Assembly: GCA_010909165.1 (NCBI GenBank)
Contig: MU008189.1
Span: 434,001 to 498,000 of the forward strand
Origin: Anthoceros angustus
Lineage: Eukaryota > Streptophyta > Anthocerotopsida > Anthocerotales > Anthocerotaceae
Length of the DNA: 64,000 nt
Reading direction: 5' to 3'
Made by a program: the position numbers and the translations under genes
The notes under the pieces: model-generated
Told to the model about the DNA's origin: nothing
Seen by the model: only the letters and a program-made list of their open reading frames with translations
Databases searched by the model: none
In this document: positions 11,699-21,703 of the stretch, piece by piece
Layout of the letters: each line of letters begins with the position of its first letter
How positions within the stretch are numbered: the first letter of the stretch is position 1

Positions 11699-12580
11699 GG
11701 CCAGGAGCTTCAACCGCCAAAAGCCACGCCAATAAAAACGACGGACATAAGACTTGGCCGCTTCACCCGCCTTGTCCAACGGGAAGAAGCGAGCCTGCGT
11801 GGTTTGAAGTTGAACTGCTCTGAAGCTCGCGATGCCCGCGCTTGAAGAAGATGTCGGTGCAGGCGGCGGGAACTGCGCAACGCACGTGCTCTATGGCGGA
11901 GAGTTGAAGCTACCTCCTCCTGCGTTTTACGCGCTGGCAGGCGGATAAATTTGTCCCGAGGCAGCAGCGGCCCCAGGTTTGCGCAGGTGCTACATCTTTT
12001 GCTAGAATTGCAGGTTCCATATGCAGCCCGAAGAAAGCAGGTGTTGCAACGTGCAAGCACGACGGGGCTACTCCTGTAAAGTGTGCATCTGTATTTGAAG
12101 TTACATCCGGAGCATGTGTGCTACAGGAGGATGTTTGCTGTAGGAGTTCGATCGGACGGTTGCTACCGCCACCGTCATGCAGCTACAAGCAGGAGTCGTG
12201 AGATGTGTTTGGCACAATCGGAGCACAGTGCCTGTTGTCCGAGGTTTTCGAGCAGCATCGATCGCACATTGGGCATCCGGTGCAAGAGGTCCTCGTTCCG
12301 TTGTGCACAGAGGAGTTTCGAGGATTCGCTTAGGGCTGGCAAGATCTGCTGTTTGGTCGGCTGTCAGTTACAGTGGAATGTAAATGGACTGTCAGCATAC
12401 ATGAATGTAAGTGGAATGCTACAGTCGGTGGAGATTTTGCGTGGGGGATGCTTAAGATTTTTAGCATTTTGAGTTCTGTTCTTGTTCTGTAGCCACTGTG
12501 GCCCTTTACTTCGTGCCTATGATTGATTGGAAAAACTCTTGTCGGCTCTTTTGCAGCATAGCAACACAAGAGGGAGATTG
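11699..12580. other. Intergenic region between divergent genes
   Basis: It lies between the PPR-SMR start (minus) and the membrane-protein start (plus) and probably holds both promoters. Several ORFs of 60-130 codons occur on both strands, but none shows recognisable motifs or low-complexity-free conservation, so none is called. Confidence 0.45.
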
Positions 12581-13501
12581 ATGCCTTCGGAGGTGGTAGC
12601 CGAGGGGGGTTCGATGAGCCTGGATTCTCCTCGTCATCCAGATGCAGGGTTTTTGGGCGAGTTGGTATGGAATATTAAAACTGCAAAGCCTTGCATGTGG
12701 GGAGGGTACTCAGCAAGGCACAGTGACAGTGGAAACCATGCCATGGATGGCCCTGACACTTTTTCTGGCTTCCTTCCAAAGGTGCTCAAATATGGCCGAT
12801 GGCTGTTGAAGAGGAAGGAAAACGACAGGAGTCAGCCTTCCAATGCCGTTTTCCTGTCATTGAATCTCAGGATTGTCTCCTTCCCTGTCACTGCCGGGAA
12901 CAAGTGCATGCAGTGGCTGCGAGAGCATAAGTTGTTGGATGATGGAAGCGGCGGTTGTAATTGGGGAGGAAGTGGCAAGGGAAAGGCTCTCACAGGAACT
13001 GAAGGAGCAGGGGATCACTATTCCGGTTCTCAGGCACCTCGGTTCTATCTTGTCTGGGGTTTTTGTATTAGCTTGGCCTGGATGCTCCTCCGGGTAGTTG
13101 CTTTTCACAAAGGGGTATCAGGACTTGGCATTACCTCGGTTTCCGACTGTGTGCTGGGCATGCTGTGGCTAGGTTGGTTGTGGAGCTTCATCGCCCTTGT
13201 TCTATGGATCACCAGAATGCCCGTGCAGTTACTTTGCACATACAGCCCCGAGCGGTTCATTGGAAGGATTCCCATAATATCTCAGGTGAATCGGCTCAGG
13301 CTTCACGAAAGCATGGCCAAGCACCTCGGTTTGGTACCAGCGTTTGCCTTGTCTTGGTTCTTCTTTTCTGACCTAGCCTCTTCGTTGAAGCAAGTCATTA
13401 GCAGAGACAAGGTGAAGCTCCAAAACGCTCGGGAAAGGAGTTCCTCAAAAGCCGTACCGAGAAGGAGGAGAGGTGGCAGTTTCCGAAGGAGGACCTGGTA
13501 G
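12581..13501 (+). CDS. Unknown multi-pass membrane protein
   Basis: A single-exon ORF of 306 residues from ATG 12581; reading from an upstream TTG at 12527 would add 18 residues. No family recognised. The first half is hydrophilic. The second half holds three hydrophobic segments: about residues 165-185 (FYLVWGFCISLAWMLLRVVAF), 197-217 (VLGMLWLGWLWSFIALVLWI region) and 258-271 (LVPAFALSWFFF). It ends with a strongly basic tail (VPRRRRGG, FRRR). The layout suggests an integral membrane protein with a positively charged end. The next gene begins 181 nt downstream on the same strand. An upstream CAG at about 12556 could be a 3' splice site, so a 5' exon may be missing. Confidence 0.5.
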   Translation: MPSEVVAEGGSMSLDSPRHPDAGFLGELVWNIKTAKPCMWGGYSARHSDSGNHAMDGPDTFSGFLPKVLKYGRWLLKRKENDRSQPSNAVFLSLNLRIVSFPVTAGNKCMQWLREHKLLDDGSGGCNWGGSGKGKALTGTEGAGDHYSGSQAPRFYLVWGFCISLAWMLLRVVAFHKGVSGLGITSVSDCVLGMLWLGWLWSFIALVLWITRMPVQLLCTYSPERFIGRIPIISQVNRLRLHESMAKHLGLVPAFALSWFFFSDLASSLKQVISRDKVKLQNARERSSSKAVPRRRRGGSFRRRTW

Positions 13502-13682
13502 TTTGCATTACGTTGGTTGGCTTGCAAACACAGTGGACTGCCTACTCACTGGCACAAGGAAGTCTTATGTGAGGTGGCACCCGCGGAGGCATGCAAGCCA
13601 CCTGGCGGCCGGGTTCTCACATTTCTACACCCTCCAAAGGATCTCGGTTGGCGAATGTGCAATTTGGATTCAGAATTTTGCA

Positions 13683-14333
13683 ATGAGCTCGGTACAGCAG
13701 CTGTGTGGTCGGGTACTTCGGGCGCAGAAGCAGGCTCGGGGCATCACCTTCAATGCAGCACTTGTGTCACTCTGCAGCAGCAGCAGCAGCTGCAACAGTG
13801 CATCGGGCAACCTGAGCTCCGCAATTAGAGCGTGCGGTCTGCACCCTCAATACCCTGGACGAGGTATCCATGCCACCACTAGCCAGAGCTTGAAGGCGGC
13901 AGGGAGGTCAGGACCAGACACCGACGACAATCATGGTGGTCCACCGGGAGGCAAATTGCGAGACCCCAAAGACGGAGCAGATGAGAAGGTGGGAGCGCCG
14001 AGGACTTCAGCTGCCGCGCCACACGACGCCATCGGGGAGGAGCAGAGGGTGGACACCTTTGTAATGGACGGCTTGGCAAGCCCTGCCACCGACGAAACCA
14101 AAAGCCTCAAAGACACTGTCAAGAACACAGTGAACTCCGTCGGCAAGAAGGTGAAGGATTTGGGAGACTCCATGAAGGGAGCAGTAACTTCTTGTACCTC
14201 TACTTCCGACTCCGAGTCATCCTCGGACGACTCCGAAACTCTGCCGGGTTCGAGCGACGTCGTGCAGAAAGTCGGTGACACGGTGAAGGGAGTTGGAGAG
14301 AGCATGGAGAACACCGACATAGTCTCGCAGTGA
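13683..14333 (+). CDS. LEA-like protein, probably mitochondrial
   Basis: 216 residues from ATG 13683. The first 60 or so residues are rich in Arg, Ser, Ala and Cys with almost no acidic residues (RVLRAQKQARGITFNAA), as in mitochondrial presequences. The rest is hydrophilic and Lys/Asp/Ser-rich. Near the C-terminus are amphipathic repeats of the LEA_4 type (KDTVKNTVNSVGKKVKDLG and VVQKVGDTVKGVGESME) separated by an acidic Ser run (SDSESSSDDSE). Such proteins protect membranes or enzymes on drying. Family membership is inferred from composition and repeat spacing, not from alignment. A CAG repeat around 13775-13800 encodes the Ser-run in this frame and Gln in another. Confidence 0.55.
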   Translation: MSSVQQLCGRVLRAQKQARGITFNAALVSLCSSSSSCNSASGNLSSAIRACGLHPQYPGRGIHATTSQSLKAAGRSGPDTDDNHGGPPGGKLRDPKDGADEKVGAPRTSAAAPHDAIGEEQRVDTFVMDGLASPATDETKSLKDTVKNTVNSVGKKVKDLGDSMKGAVTSCTSTSDSESSSDDSETLPGSSDVVQKVGDTVKGVGESMENTDIVSQ

Positions 14334-15902
14334 GCCTGTCACACCGTCAATGGTCATCCGCCAATATTAGTGTAGAGAGCGCGAGCAAGCTTGTCGGAAC
14401 TCCGATGCTCTCTCTTCACGCACACAAGTTGGAGACAGGCTGGTGAGGTAGTTCGTCTTCCCGTCCCTGGTTCGGAGCAAAGCACGATGTCCCGTCCTTC
14501 GGCAAGTAGGAGAGTCGTGACTTGCCGTCCCACGAGTCAAACCCCGTGGTCTCCCTCCTCGACACCTGCTCAACATGTAAACGGATATAGGATCACGGCG
14601 TGACCTATGCTATCCGCAATAACCACCATCGATGATATGTAATATTTAATACGAACGAATAGTTGTATCACTGATATTGAGACTTATTTTCAAATGAGTC
14701 TTCGGTATCTATGTAGGTACCTGTGTATAGCTTGGTGTGCTCCACAATCTACCTCGGACTCACATTAATGGGCGCATAAACGCGATGCGACATTTACGAG
14801 GAATTCCCTTGGGGCTAAGTACTGTACAGTAACTTGAAGAAGAGGGCTACGTACAATACACGAGAAAGCTACGTACAGTACTGTGTATCTGGGCGAAAAG
14901 CAAGGTGTCAGAACGGGAGCGTAATAATATTAGAAGTGCGGAGCGTCTTCATTCCTCGTTCCCTGATTATGAGCGGAAGGCGGTGATTGCACCGTCCCTG
15001 CAACACATGGGAGCAGGCAATGACAAGCAGCTTGTCCCTGTCCCTGTCCCTGTCCCCACGGGAGACAGAGCCCGGCCCGGCCCGGGGGCCGGGAGTCGGA
15101 GACCGGGTCCGGGACCACCTCAGAAGCTGCAGCGCGATGGAAGGCGCACAGGAGAGCCACGAACGGAAACGGGAACGCCGCGATTCGCGAAGCGCCGAGG
15201 GCCGAGGGCCGAGGGCCGCGAGGGCCGTGGGAAGTGCACCATTTCCTCGTGGCCCGTCTTGGATGATGGAATAGGCGGAGAAACGAGAAACAGACGGCGG
15301 TCGGCCCCGGTCGCCGGTCACGCGGAGGGCCGGGCCAGGCTGGGGCGCCCGTCGTGGACTCGTGGGTGCCCGGCCAATCGCTGCTCATCTCCCTCTCGTG
15401 GTCGCCTATTTAGCTGCATTCCGCTACCACCGAGTTCTCCTCCCACGAAGCCTGAAGGTAGTGTGGGGAACGAGCATGTTGTGCGTGGGCTCGGGCCGGG
15501 ACCGGGACTGGGAACAGGACTGGCCACGGACTGCCCTGCGCCCACACCCGCCTCTGCAGCGCCCACCCCTGGCTCTTGCCCCTCGCCTGGCTTGGCCGCT
15601 TGCGATCATCCGGCCGAGTCCTTGTCCTGAGCGTGCCCCTCACGCCCCGCCTCCCCATGAGGCCCCCGGCGGGCGAGTCTCCATCCCGCCTCCGGATTCC
15701 ACCCCGCGCATTGCCGCATCTGGATCCGCTTCTCCCCCAGCTGCGCCCATGGCGGGGTTTGCCGAGATCGGGCGGAGCTGAGGGAGGGGCAGGGCAGGGG
15801 GATTTGTGGGCGGTAGAGATCGGTGTGGGATTTGGTGGGCGGTAGAGCGCCTTTGGTGGGCGGTAGGGACCTTTTGTTGGGCGGTAGAGAGCAGCAGCGG
15901 CC
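14334..15902. other. GC-rich intergenic region with simple repeats
   Basis: No gene called. From about 15000 onward the GC content is high and there is a GTCCCT microsatellite (about 15034-15057). Long open frames on both strands (for example 14905-15630) have biased GC-driven composition and no motifs. The last few hundred bases probably contain the glycosyltransferase promoter; a short repeat (GGGCGGTAGAGA-like, about 15800-15890) occurs four times just before the start. Confidence 0.45.
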
Positions 15903-18210
15903 ATGGGGAGGAAGGCGTCCGCGGGGCACCAGAGATGGTTCTGGTCCAACATGATCATGGCCTTCATGCTGGTGCTGGCCGTGCTCAAGCTCGGGCTGCA
16001 CGCCTTCTACTGCAGCAGGCAGGAGGGGACGGCGGCCATGGACGGCACGATTGACCTGAGCCTGGAGGAGAGCAAGCGCTGGGCGAGGAGCGGGGCGGGG
16101 ATGGCGGACGGGCTGGTGGCCGGGGCGTCCCGGAGGTGGCTGGCGGACGGGTCGGGGACGGGAGGGACTGGGCGAGGGAGGCAAGGGCCGGGTGGTGCAG
16201 CAGCCAGACTTGGAGCTTTCCATGACCATCTTCTGCGCGCCCAAGCCGTTCGACATGGAGGATCCTGATGACGCGCAGCAGCAGGCGCTGCTGTCGTGGC
16301 TCCGCCTCCAGCCAAGACCCAAGATCGTGCTGCTCGGGGACGACCCGTCTCTGGCCGCCATAGCCAGTGAGTTTCCGGAGGGGACTGTGACGGTCGAGGA
16401 GGATATCGACTACAATATGCGGGGAATGCCTATGTTCCACAGCATCATGTACAGGGCCAGGAATGCGGACACCAACGTCTCCATGGTCATCAACGGGGAC
16501 ATCATCCTGCTGGAGGACTACATGGTGGCGATGCAGAAGACGGCCAAGATGTTCGACAACTGGATTCTGACGGCCATGCGTTGGGACATGCAGGCGCTGC
16601 CGTACCGGTTTGTGCACCGGGGGAACGGGGTGGTGGATTTGGTGAGGGCCGGGTCTGGGGAGAAGGTGACGGATGCCGAGGTTGCTGCCCATGGGAGGTC
16701 GCTGGGGGTGCTGCATACCTATGGTGGGGTGGATTTCTGGGCTTGGAATGTGAGGGATCCTGACATTCCATTGCACGAGACCATCATGCCACCGTTCAGC
16801 TTTGGGAGGGGGAGGTATGACAATTGGCTGACACACCACATGGTGGTGGAGGCTGGGGAGAGGGCGGTTGTGGATGCCAGTGATGCCATTGTCAACATCC
16901 ATGTCGCCCATGCTTATGCCCATGTGGGGACTGGGAATGATTCTGCACCTGTGAACTTCTGGAGCTCCAACAAGAAGAAGAGCTGGGAGGCGTTTTCCAA
17001 CATTCATCTTTCGCAGACTGTGGGGAGCTTCGTGAACCAGATGGGCACTGCACTGCACATTCCCTGGAAGATGGTGACTTGTATGGAGCCCAATTTGGGT
17101 AACCTGTGCATGACCAAGCGGGTGAAGCCGGCTTCTTGCACCTGCGAATACAGCTCGCACGTGAACAACACCCAGACTGAGCCCAAGCTGGAGGCGAACA
17201 GGTGGCGGTGCGGGTCGGTGTCAGTGGACCAGCCTTTCGAGATCGACCCTGTGCCCACCAAGAATTCCGTGCCCGGGCTGCCCTGGACGCTGGACCAGCT
17301 GCTGCCGGAGGTGGCGGATGAGAACAACACCGTGGTGCTGGTGGCTGTCACGGCGGGGTACAAGGAGATGTTGCTGAATTTCATCTGCCGGGTGAACAAG
17401 ATGGGCATCAAGAATGTGCTGATTGCGGCGCTGGAGGAGGATTTGTACAAGTATGCCTTCACGCAGGGGCTGCCGGTGTATTTGGAAAACATTCCTGCCA
17501 CGTTCGGGAACCTGAGCACGGCGGAGTGTCCCTTCGGGTCTCAGTGCTTCAGGCAGTTCACCAAGCTCAAGTCTCGGGCTGTGCTGAATGTTCTCAGGGC
17601 TGGGTACAACGTGCTGTGGACGGATGTGGACATTGCGTGGATGAAGAATCCGCTGCCGGACATGATGTCTTACGGGCCTGGGACTCTTCCGATTCAGAGC
17701 AATGAACCCAATGATGCCATTCCCGGGAGTGGCATCCGGAGGATCAACTCGGGCTTTTACTATGCCCGGGCAGATAACATGACCATCGAGGCCTTCCAGG
17801 CGATTGTGACCCATGCTGCAGGTACCAAGCTGTCGGAGCAGCCCAGCTTCTACGATGTTCTGTGTGGCGTCAAGGGTGAGAAGAAGGTCAGTGACACCGA
17901 GTGCGTCTATGACAATGGGCTGAGGACCATATTCCTTGACCGCAAGCTTTACCCCAACGGAGCTGTCTACAAGATTTGGGAAGAACCGGATGTGACAGAA
18001 GCGTGCTTGAATCTGGGCTGCCTCATGCTGCACAACAACTGGATTGCAGGCAAGGGTAACAAAACGGAGCGTTTTGTGGCCAACGGGATGTGGCACTACG
18101 ATGTGGAGAACAGGATGTGCATGCACGACTGGCATCCTTTGACAAAGATGAATCGGGCCCAGTTCAAAACCCATATGATGGCAAGCTTGAACAGGACCGG
18201 AGCCCTTTGA
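15903..18210 (+). CDS. Two-domain glycosyltransferase (nucleotide-diphospho-sugar transferase)
   Basis: Type II Golgi-type enzyme, intron-free. ATG 15903 starts a short cytosolic tail and a signal anchor (about residues 12-36, MIMAFMLVLAVLKLGLHAFY). After a frame break between about 16120 and 16192, an open frame runs to 18210. The first half has a GT-like fold (MTIFCAPKPF, DIDYNMRGMP, VINGDIILLEDY). The second half matches the nucleotide-diphospho-sugar transferase family (PF03407, GT77-like): VLVAVTAGYKEMLLNFI, the DxD motif in LWTDVDIAWMKNP, NSGFYYARADN and EQPSFYDVL. Sugar and acceptor are unknown; GT77 enzymes of plants act on cell-wall polymers and extensins. A change of 1 nt in a G-run would join the two frames. 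Its 3' part is duplicated at 19.2 and 20.0 kb. Confidence 0.75.
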
Positions 18211-18283
18211 TGTGGACTCAAGTCTGCAGTCACCGCCAGGCAAGCCAGGAGAATAAACGTGGAATCTCTTATAGTATGCGTCC

Positions 18284-19228
18284 TCTGTATCTTGAGAGTG
18301 AAGAAGCCGGCATCTTCCTCTGGAGGCTGTCCGTAAAAGTCACCGAGTCGTGGGTGGAACTGTGCTGACTGAACTTCCACCACATGGGATGTCCTTGAAA
18401 GTTCTCCATTGTCCAGTCCGTGCCGCTACTCATGGTGTAGCTGATCTTCGCAGCACCTTTGGACTTGATCAAGGATGCTCTATGCGCCGTTCGGGCAGTG
18501 GCCAAGCTGAGATGCGCCTGCACGGCATCGAACAATTCGTTGGGCGTATGCCCCACGTTCTCCTGAATTTCGTAGTAGACATAGCGATTGAACCTGTTGA
18601 AGTACGGCACCATCCAGTCTTTGACGTGGTGGATGTACTCCAACGGGAGCATCTGCAGGATGGTCCAGAATCCCAGCAGTGCTGTGATCTGGGCTCCCAG
18701 CTGGAGGAAGCTGCCCGGGTCTGCGAGTCGTTCTGCCATTGTCGGCCCGCGCAATTCTGCTTCCATGCAGCGGTGACACAGTGAGAAAACCGAGCCGAGA
18801 GGCCACACAATTCTGATCCCACTTCAGAGGCGTGGAAGAGAGGGCATTACCTGCGGAGCTGTTCAAAAACAGGCTCCTTGGCAGCTCCTGGGGAGCATGG
18901 CAGCACAGTAGGTCACGCTGCCAGGACTTGAAGGACGCAGGAGATCAGAGCAGGGCAGGCCTGCTGTTTGGCTTGTGGGCACTTTGGGTCTGGATCAGGG
19001 CTGCCTTAATAAGGAGCAAGAAAGTTCCATCCGGGGAGCAAAGCAGGCAGGACGGGAGGAGGCAAGTTCCGGCAGCTACAGGTGGCTGTCAGTCCTGGCA
19101 CTTGCGTCGGCTTTTTAATGTAGCCCTCACGAAGTGTTCAGTGTGACGACAAGCGAGCGATTCCCAAATGCATATGGACCCACAACGCACTCAAGGCATG
19201 AGGCGGTTGGTGAGGTCCTCTGCACCTG
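18284..19228 (-). pseudogene. Duplicated AAA ATPase first exon plus upstream region
   Basis: Near-identical copy of 23026-23975, covering most of exon 1 of the minus-strand AAA gene and its promoter side. It lacks the exon's splice donor and the ATPase exon, and small indels (1-nt loss near 18357, 3-nt loss near 18655) distinguish it. It cannot make an AAA protein. Confidence 0.85.
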
Positions 19229-19690
19229 TGAACTTCTGGAGCTCCAACAAGAAGAAGAGCTGGGAGGCGTTTTCCAACATTCATCTTTCGCAGACTGTGG
19301 GGAGCTTCGTGAACCAGATGGGCACTGCACTGCACATTCCCTGGAAGATGGTGACTTGTATGGAGCCCAATTTGGGTAACCTGTGCATGACCAAGCGGGT
19401 GAAGCCGGCTTCTTGCACCTGCGAATACAGCTCGCACGTGAACAACACCCAGACTGAGCCCAAGCTGGAGGCGAACAGGTGGCGGTGCGGGTCGGTGTCA
19501 GTGGACCAGCCTTTCGAGATCGACCCTGTGCCCACCAAGAATTCCGTGCCCGGGCTGCCCTGGACGCTGGACCAGCTGCTGCCGGAGGTGGCGGATGAGA
19601 ACAACACCGTGGTGCTGGTGGCTGTCACGGCGGGGTACAAGGAGATGTTGCTGAATTTCATCTGCCGGGTGAACAAGATGGGCATCAAGA
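19219..19690 (+). pseudogene. Internal fragment of the glycosyltransferase gene
   Basis: Copy of 16942-17413, seemingly identical. It encodes the middle of the protein, from SAPVNFWSSNKKKSWEAF to VNKMGIK, then switches into AAA promoter sequence. No start or catalytic DxD motif is included. Confidence 0.88.
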
Positions 19691-20015
19691 CAAATAAAAG
19701 CCGACACCTGTACAGTTGCGAGGGAACTGCATCGCGTCTTCTCTCGGTTGCCCCGTCTCCCCTCTCCCTCCTGCGCCCCCTCAATAAGGCCGGGGACGCT
19801 CCTGGAACTGGCAGCATGTGCTCCTTGCAAGCTCCAGACTCAGGAGTCTGAATATCGCGAGCTATGGTGTTTCAAGATGCATTCTCCGCTGTTGGGGTGG
19901 TAGCTCATGTCATTTGGTGGGCTGCGTTCTGATGTTTTGCGATCTGGAACCACCTAATTTTTGGCTCTTGATCAACAGGGGCCTCATTCCGCAAAGAAGG
20001 GGGTGCGTGGCATCC
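19682..20015 (+). repeat. Duplicated AAA promoter segment with AAA-2 first exon
   Basis: Copy of 24294-24633, including the proposed 37-nt first exon and first intron of the plus-strand AAA gene. Several 1-2 nt indels separate it from the original. Confidence 0.85.
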
Positions 20016-20566
20016 GGAGGATCAACTCGGGCTTTACTATGCCCGGGCAGATAACATGACCATCGAGGCCTTCCAGGCGATTGTGACCCATGCTGCAGGT
20101 ACCAAGCTGTCGGAGCAGCCCAGCTTCTACGATGTTCTGTGTGGCGTCAAGGGTGAGAAGAAGGTCAGTGACACCGAGTGCGTCTATGACAATGGGCTGA
20201 GGACCATATTCCTTGACCGCAAGCTTTACCCCAACGGAGCTGTCTACAAGATTTGGGAAGAACCGGATGTGACAGAAGCGTGCTTGAATCTGGGCTGCCT
20301 CATGCTGCACAACAACTGGATTGCGGGCAAGGGTAACAAAACGGAGCGTTTTGTGGCCAACGGGATGTGGCACTACGATGTGGAGAACAGGATGTGCATG
20401 CACGACTGGCATCCTTTGACAAAGATGAATCGGGCCCAGTTCAAAACCCATATGATGGCAAGCTTGAACAGGACCGGAGCCCTTTGATGTGGACTCAAGT
20501 CTGCAGTCACCGCCAGGCAAGCCAGGAGAATAAACGTGGAATCTCTTATAGTATGCGTCCTCTGTA
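20007..20566 (+). pseudogene. 3' fragment of the glycosyltransferase gene
   Basis: Copy of 17729-18289 encoding the last ~160 residues (from the INSG region to ASLNRTGAL), with the stop and start of the 3' UTR. A 1-nt loss near 20034 (CGGGCTTTAC versus CGGGCTTTTAC) breaks the frame at its beginning; one substitution occurs near 20324. Confidence 0.88.
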
Positions 20567-21703
20567 GTACGAGCTTCCAACCTACAGTGACATAACCATT
20601 CTGGACGCAGCTCGTGTTGTGCATGGTGGAACCCCTGAGGCTCATGTTCCTGCTGTCAAGTTTATGGGATGTGGGAGCCTTGAGTCGAGAGAGACAGCTT
20701 TGCCTGCGGATGTAAAACCTCGTGGCAGCAGGAATGTTGCGGGTCATCAGGGGATTCTGGCAGCGAGCACGACATGTGTCCCAGTTTTGCCCACCTCGGC
20801 TTCACCCCATTACAGCTGTGATTCCTCAAGCGTTCTAAAATATGTGAGCTAATCGGACAATCCGGAGAGACCGAGGGACCAGCTGCACAGCCGATAAGGA
20901 CTGGTGTCCTCCTCCCGAAGCCAAGGGTGAGTTTGTAGAGTGGAGCTGGCCGTAATTGTATCTAGCCTCATTACACATAGCATGAAGATCTAGAATACAG
21001 TAAGCAGACTTTGCAGTTGTTATTTGAGAGGCTACGCGCAAGCTAGCCTGTCCTGCTGAAGTTGCACAAGATCATTCTTTCTAATACAGTTCTATCAGTT
21101 TTACTTAATGCTTGCTGGTGCTGCTGCTGCTGCTGCTGAGGATGATGATGTCTGGATGCAAAATGGTTCCTCTTTCCCTGATTTGCTTAAACGTCACCAT
21201 GACCTCGGTTCAAGAATCCTGCTTTCGAGAAAGAAAATTTGAATGACCAGCAGGAGCTGGCTTACGCCATCATTGTCATGACCTCACTGGCAACATCCAC
21301 CGACAAAGACCGCGGGTGGGTCTGCAACTGCATTCACCACCGACCTCTTATAAAATAGTCGATGAGCCAAAATCGCCATCATTCACGGCATTATTTGCCG
21401 GGACACTTGGCTGTGCTTGGGCAGGATCAGAAGCGAGCCACATAGAAAACCCAGCAGAATTCTGCGGCAGGAGAGCAGCGCGCAGCAGTTGCGGTTGGGA
21501 CAAGCCCGGGACGCCTGCATTTTCTGTAGTCTAGACACCTGTTCTCTCGCAAAGGTAGTTGGACAAAATTGGCCTCATAAATGTGCTGCAGATCTGCCAT
21601 CGCGGACAACAACAGCTCCTTTCCACAATCCGACGAGGCTCGAATACTACAAGGGAATGTTTGGTGTGGGTTGTGCAGCCTCAGAAGCCGCTCATCATGC
21701 TCA
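20567..21703. other. Intergenic region with short trinucleotide tracts
   Basis: This is the natural downstream flank of the glycosyltransferase gene and the 3' side of AAA-1. An open stretch at 20566-20850 (LPTYSDITILDAARVVHGG) resembles coding sequence but matches nothing I know. A CTG run with adjoining GAT units lies at about 21119-21152. No gene is called. Confidence 0.4.

Larger units (their letters stand above)
18284..20566. repeat. Mosaic duplication alternating GT-gene and AAA-locus segments
   Basis: Four segments, all in direct orientation: 18284-19228 equals 23026-23975; 19219-19690 equals 16942-17413; 19682-20015 equals 24294-24633; 20007-20566 equals 17729-18289. Neighbours overlap by shared sequence of 10, 9 and 9 bp, and the entry point shares TCTGTA (6 bp). 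The sequence from 20567 on continues what would follow the true GT gene, so about 2.28 kb was inserted at 18290. Copies are about 99% identical; differences are nearly all 1-3 nt indels. Confidence 0.9.

Noticed and set aside
15985-18243. Long minus-strand ORFs (391 and 340 codons) opposite the glycosyltransferase
   Set aside because: They are His/Pro-rich shadows of a GC-rich coding strand and are copied along with it in the mosaic.
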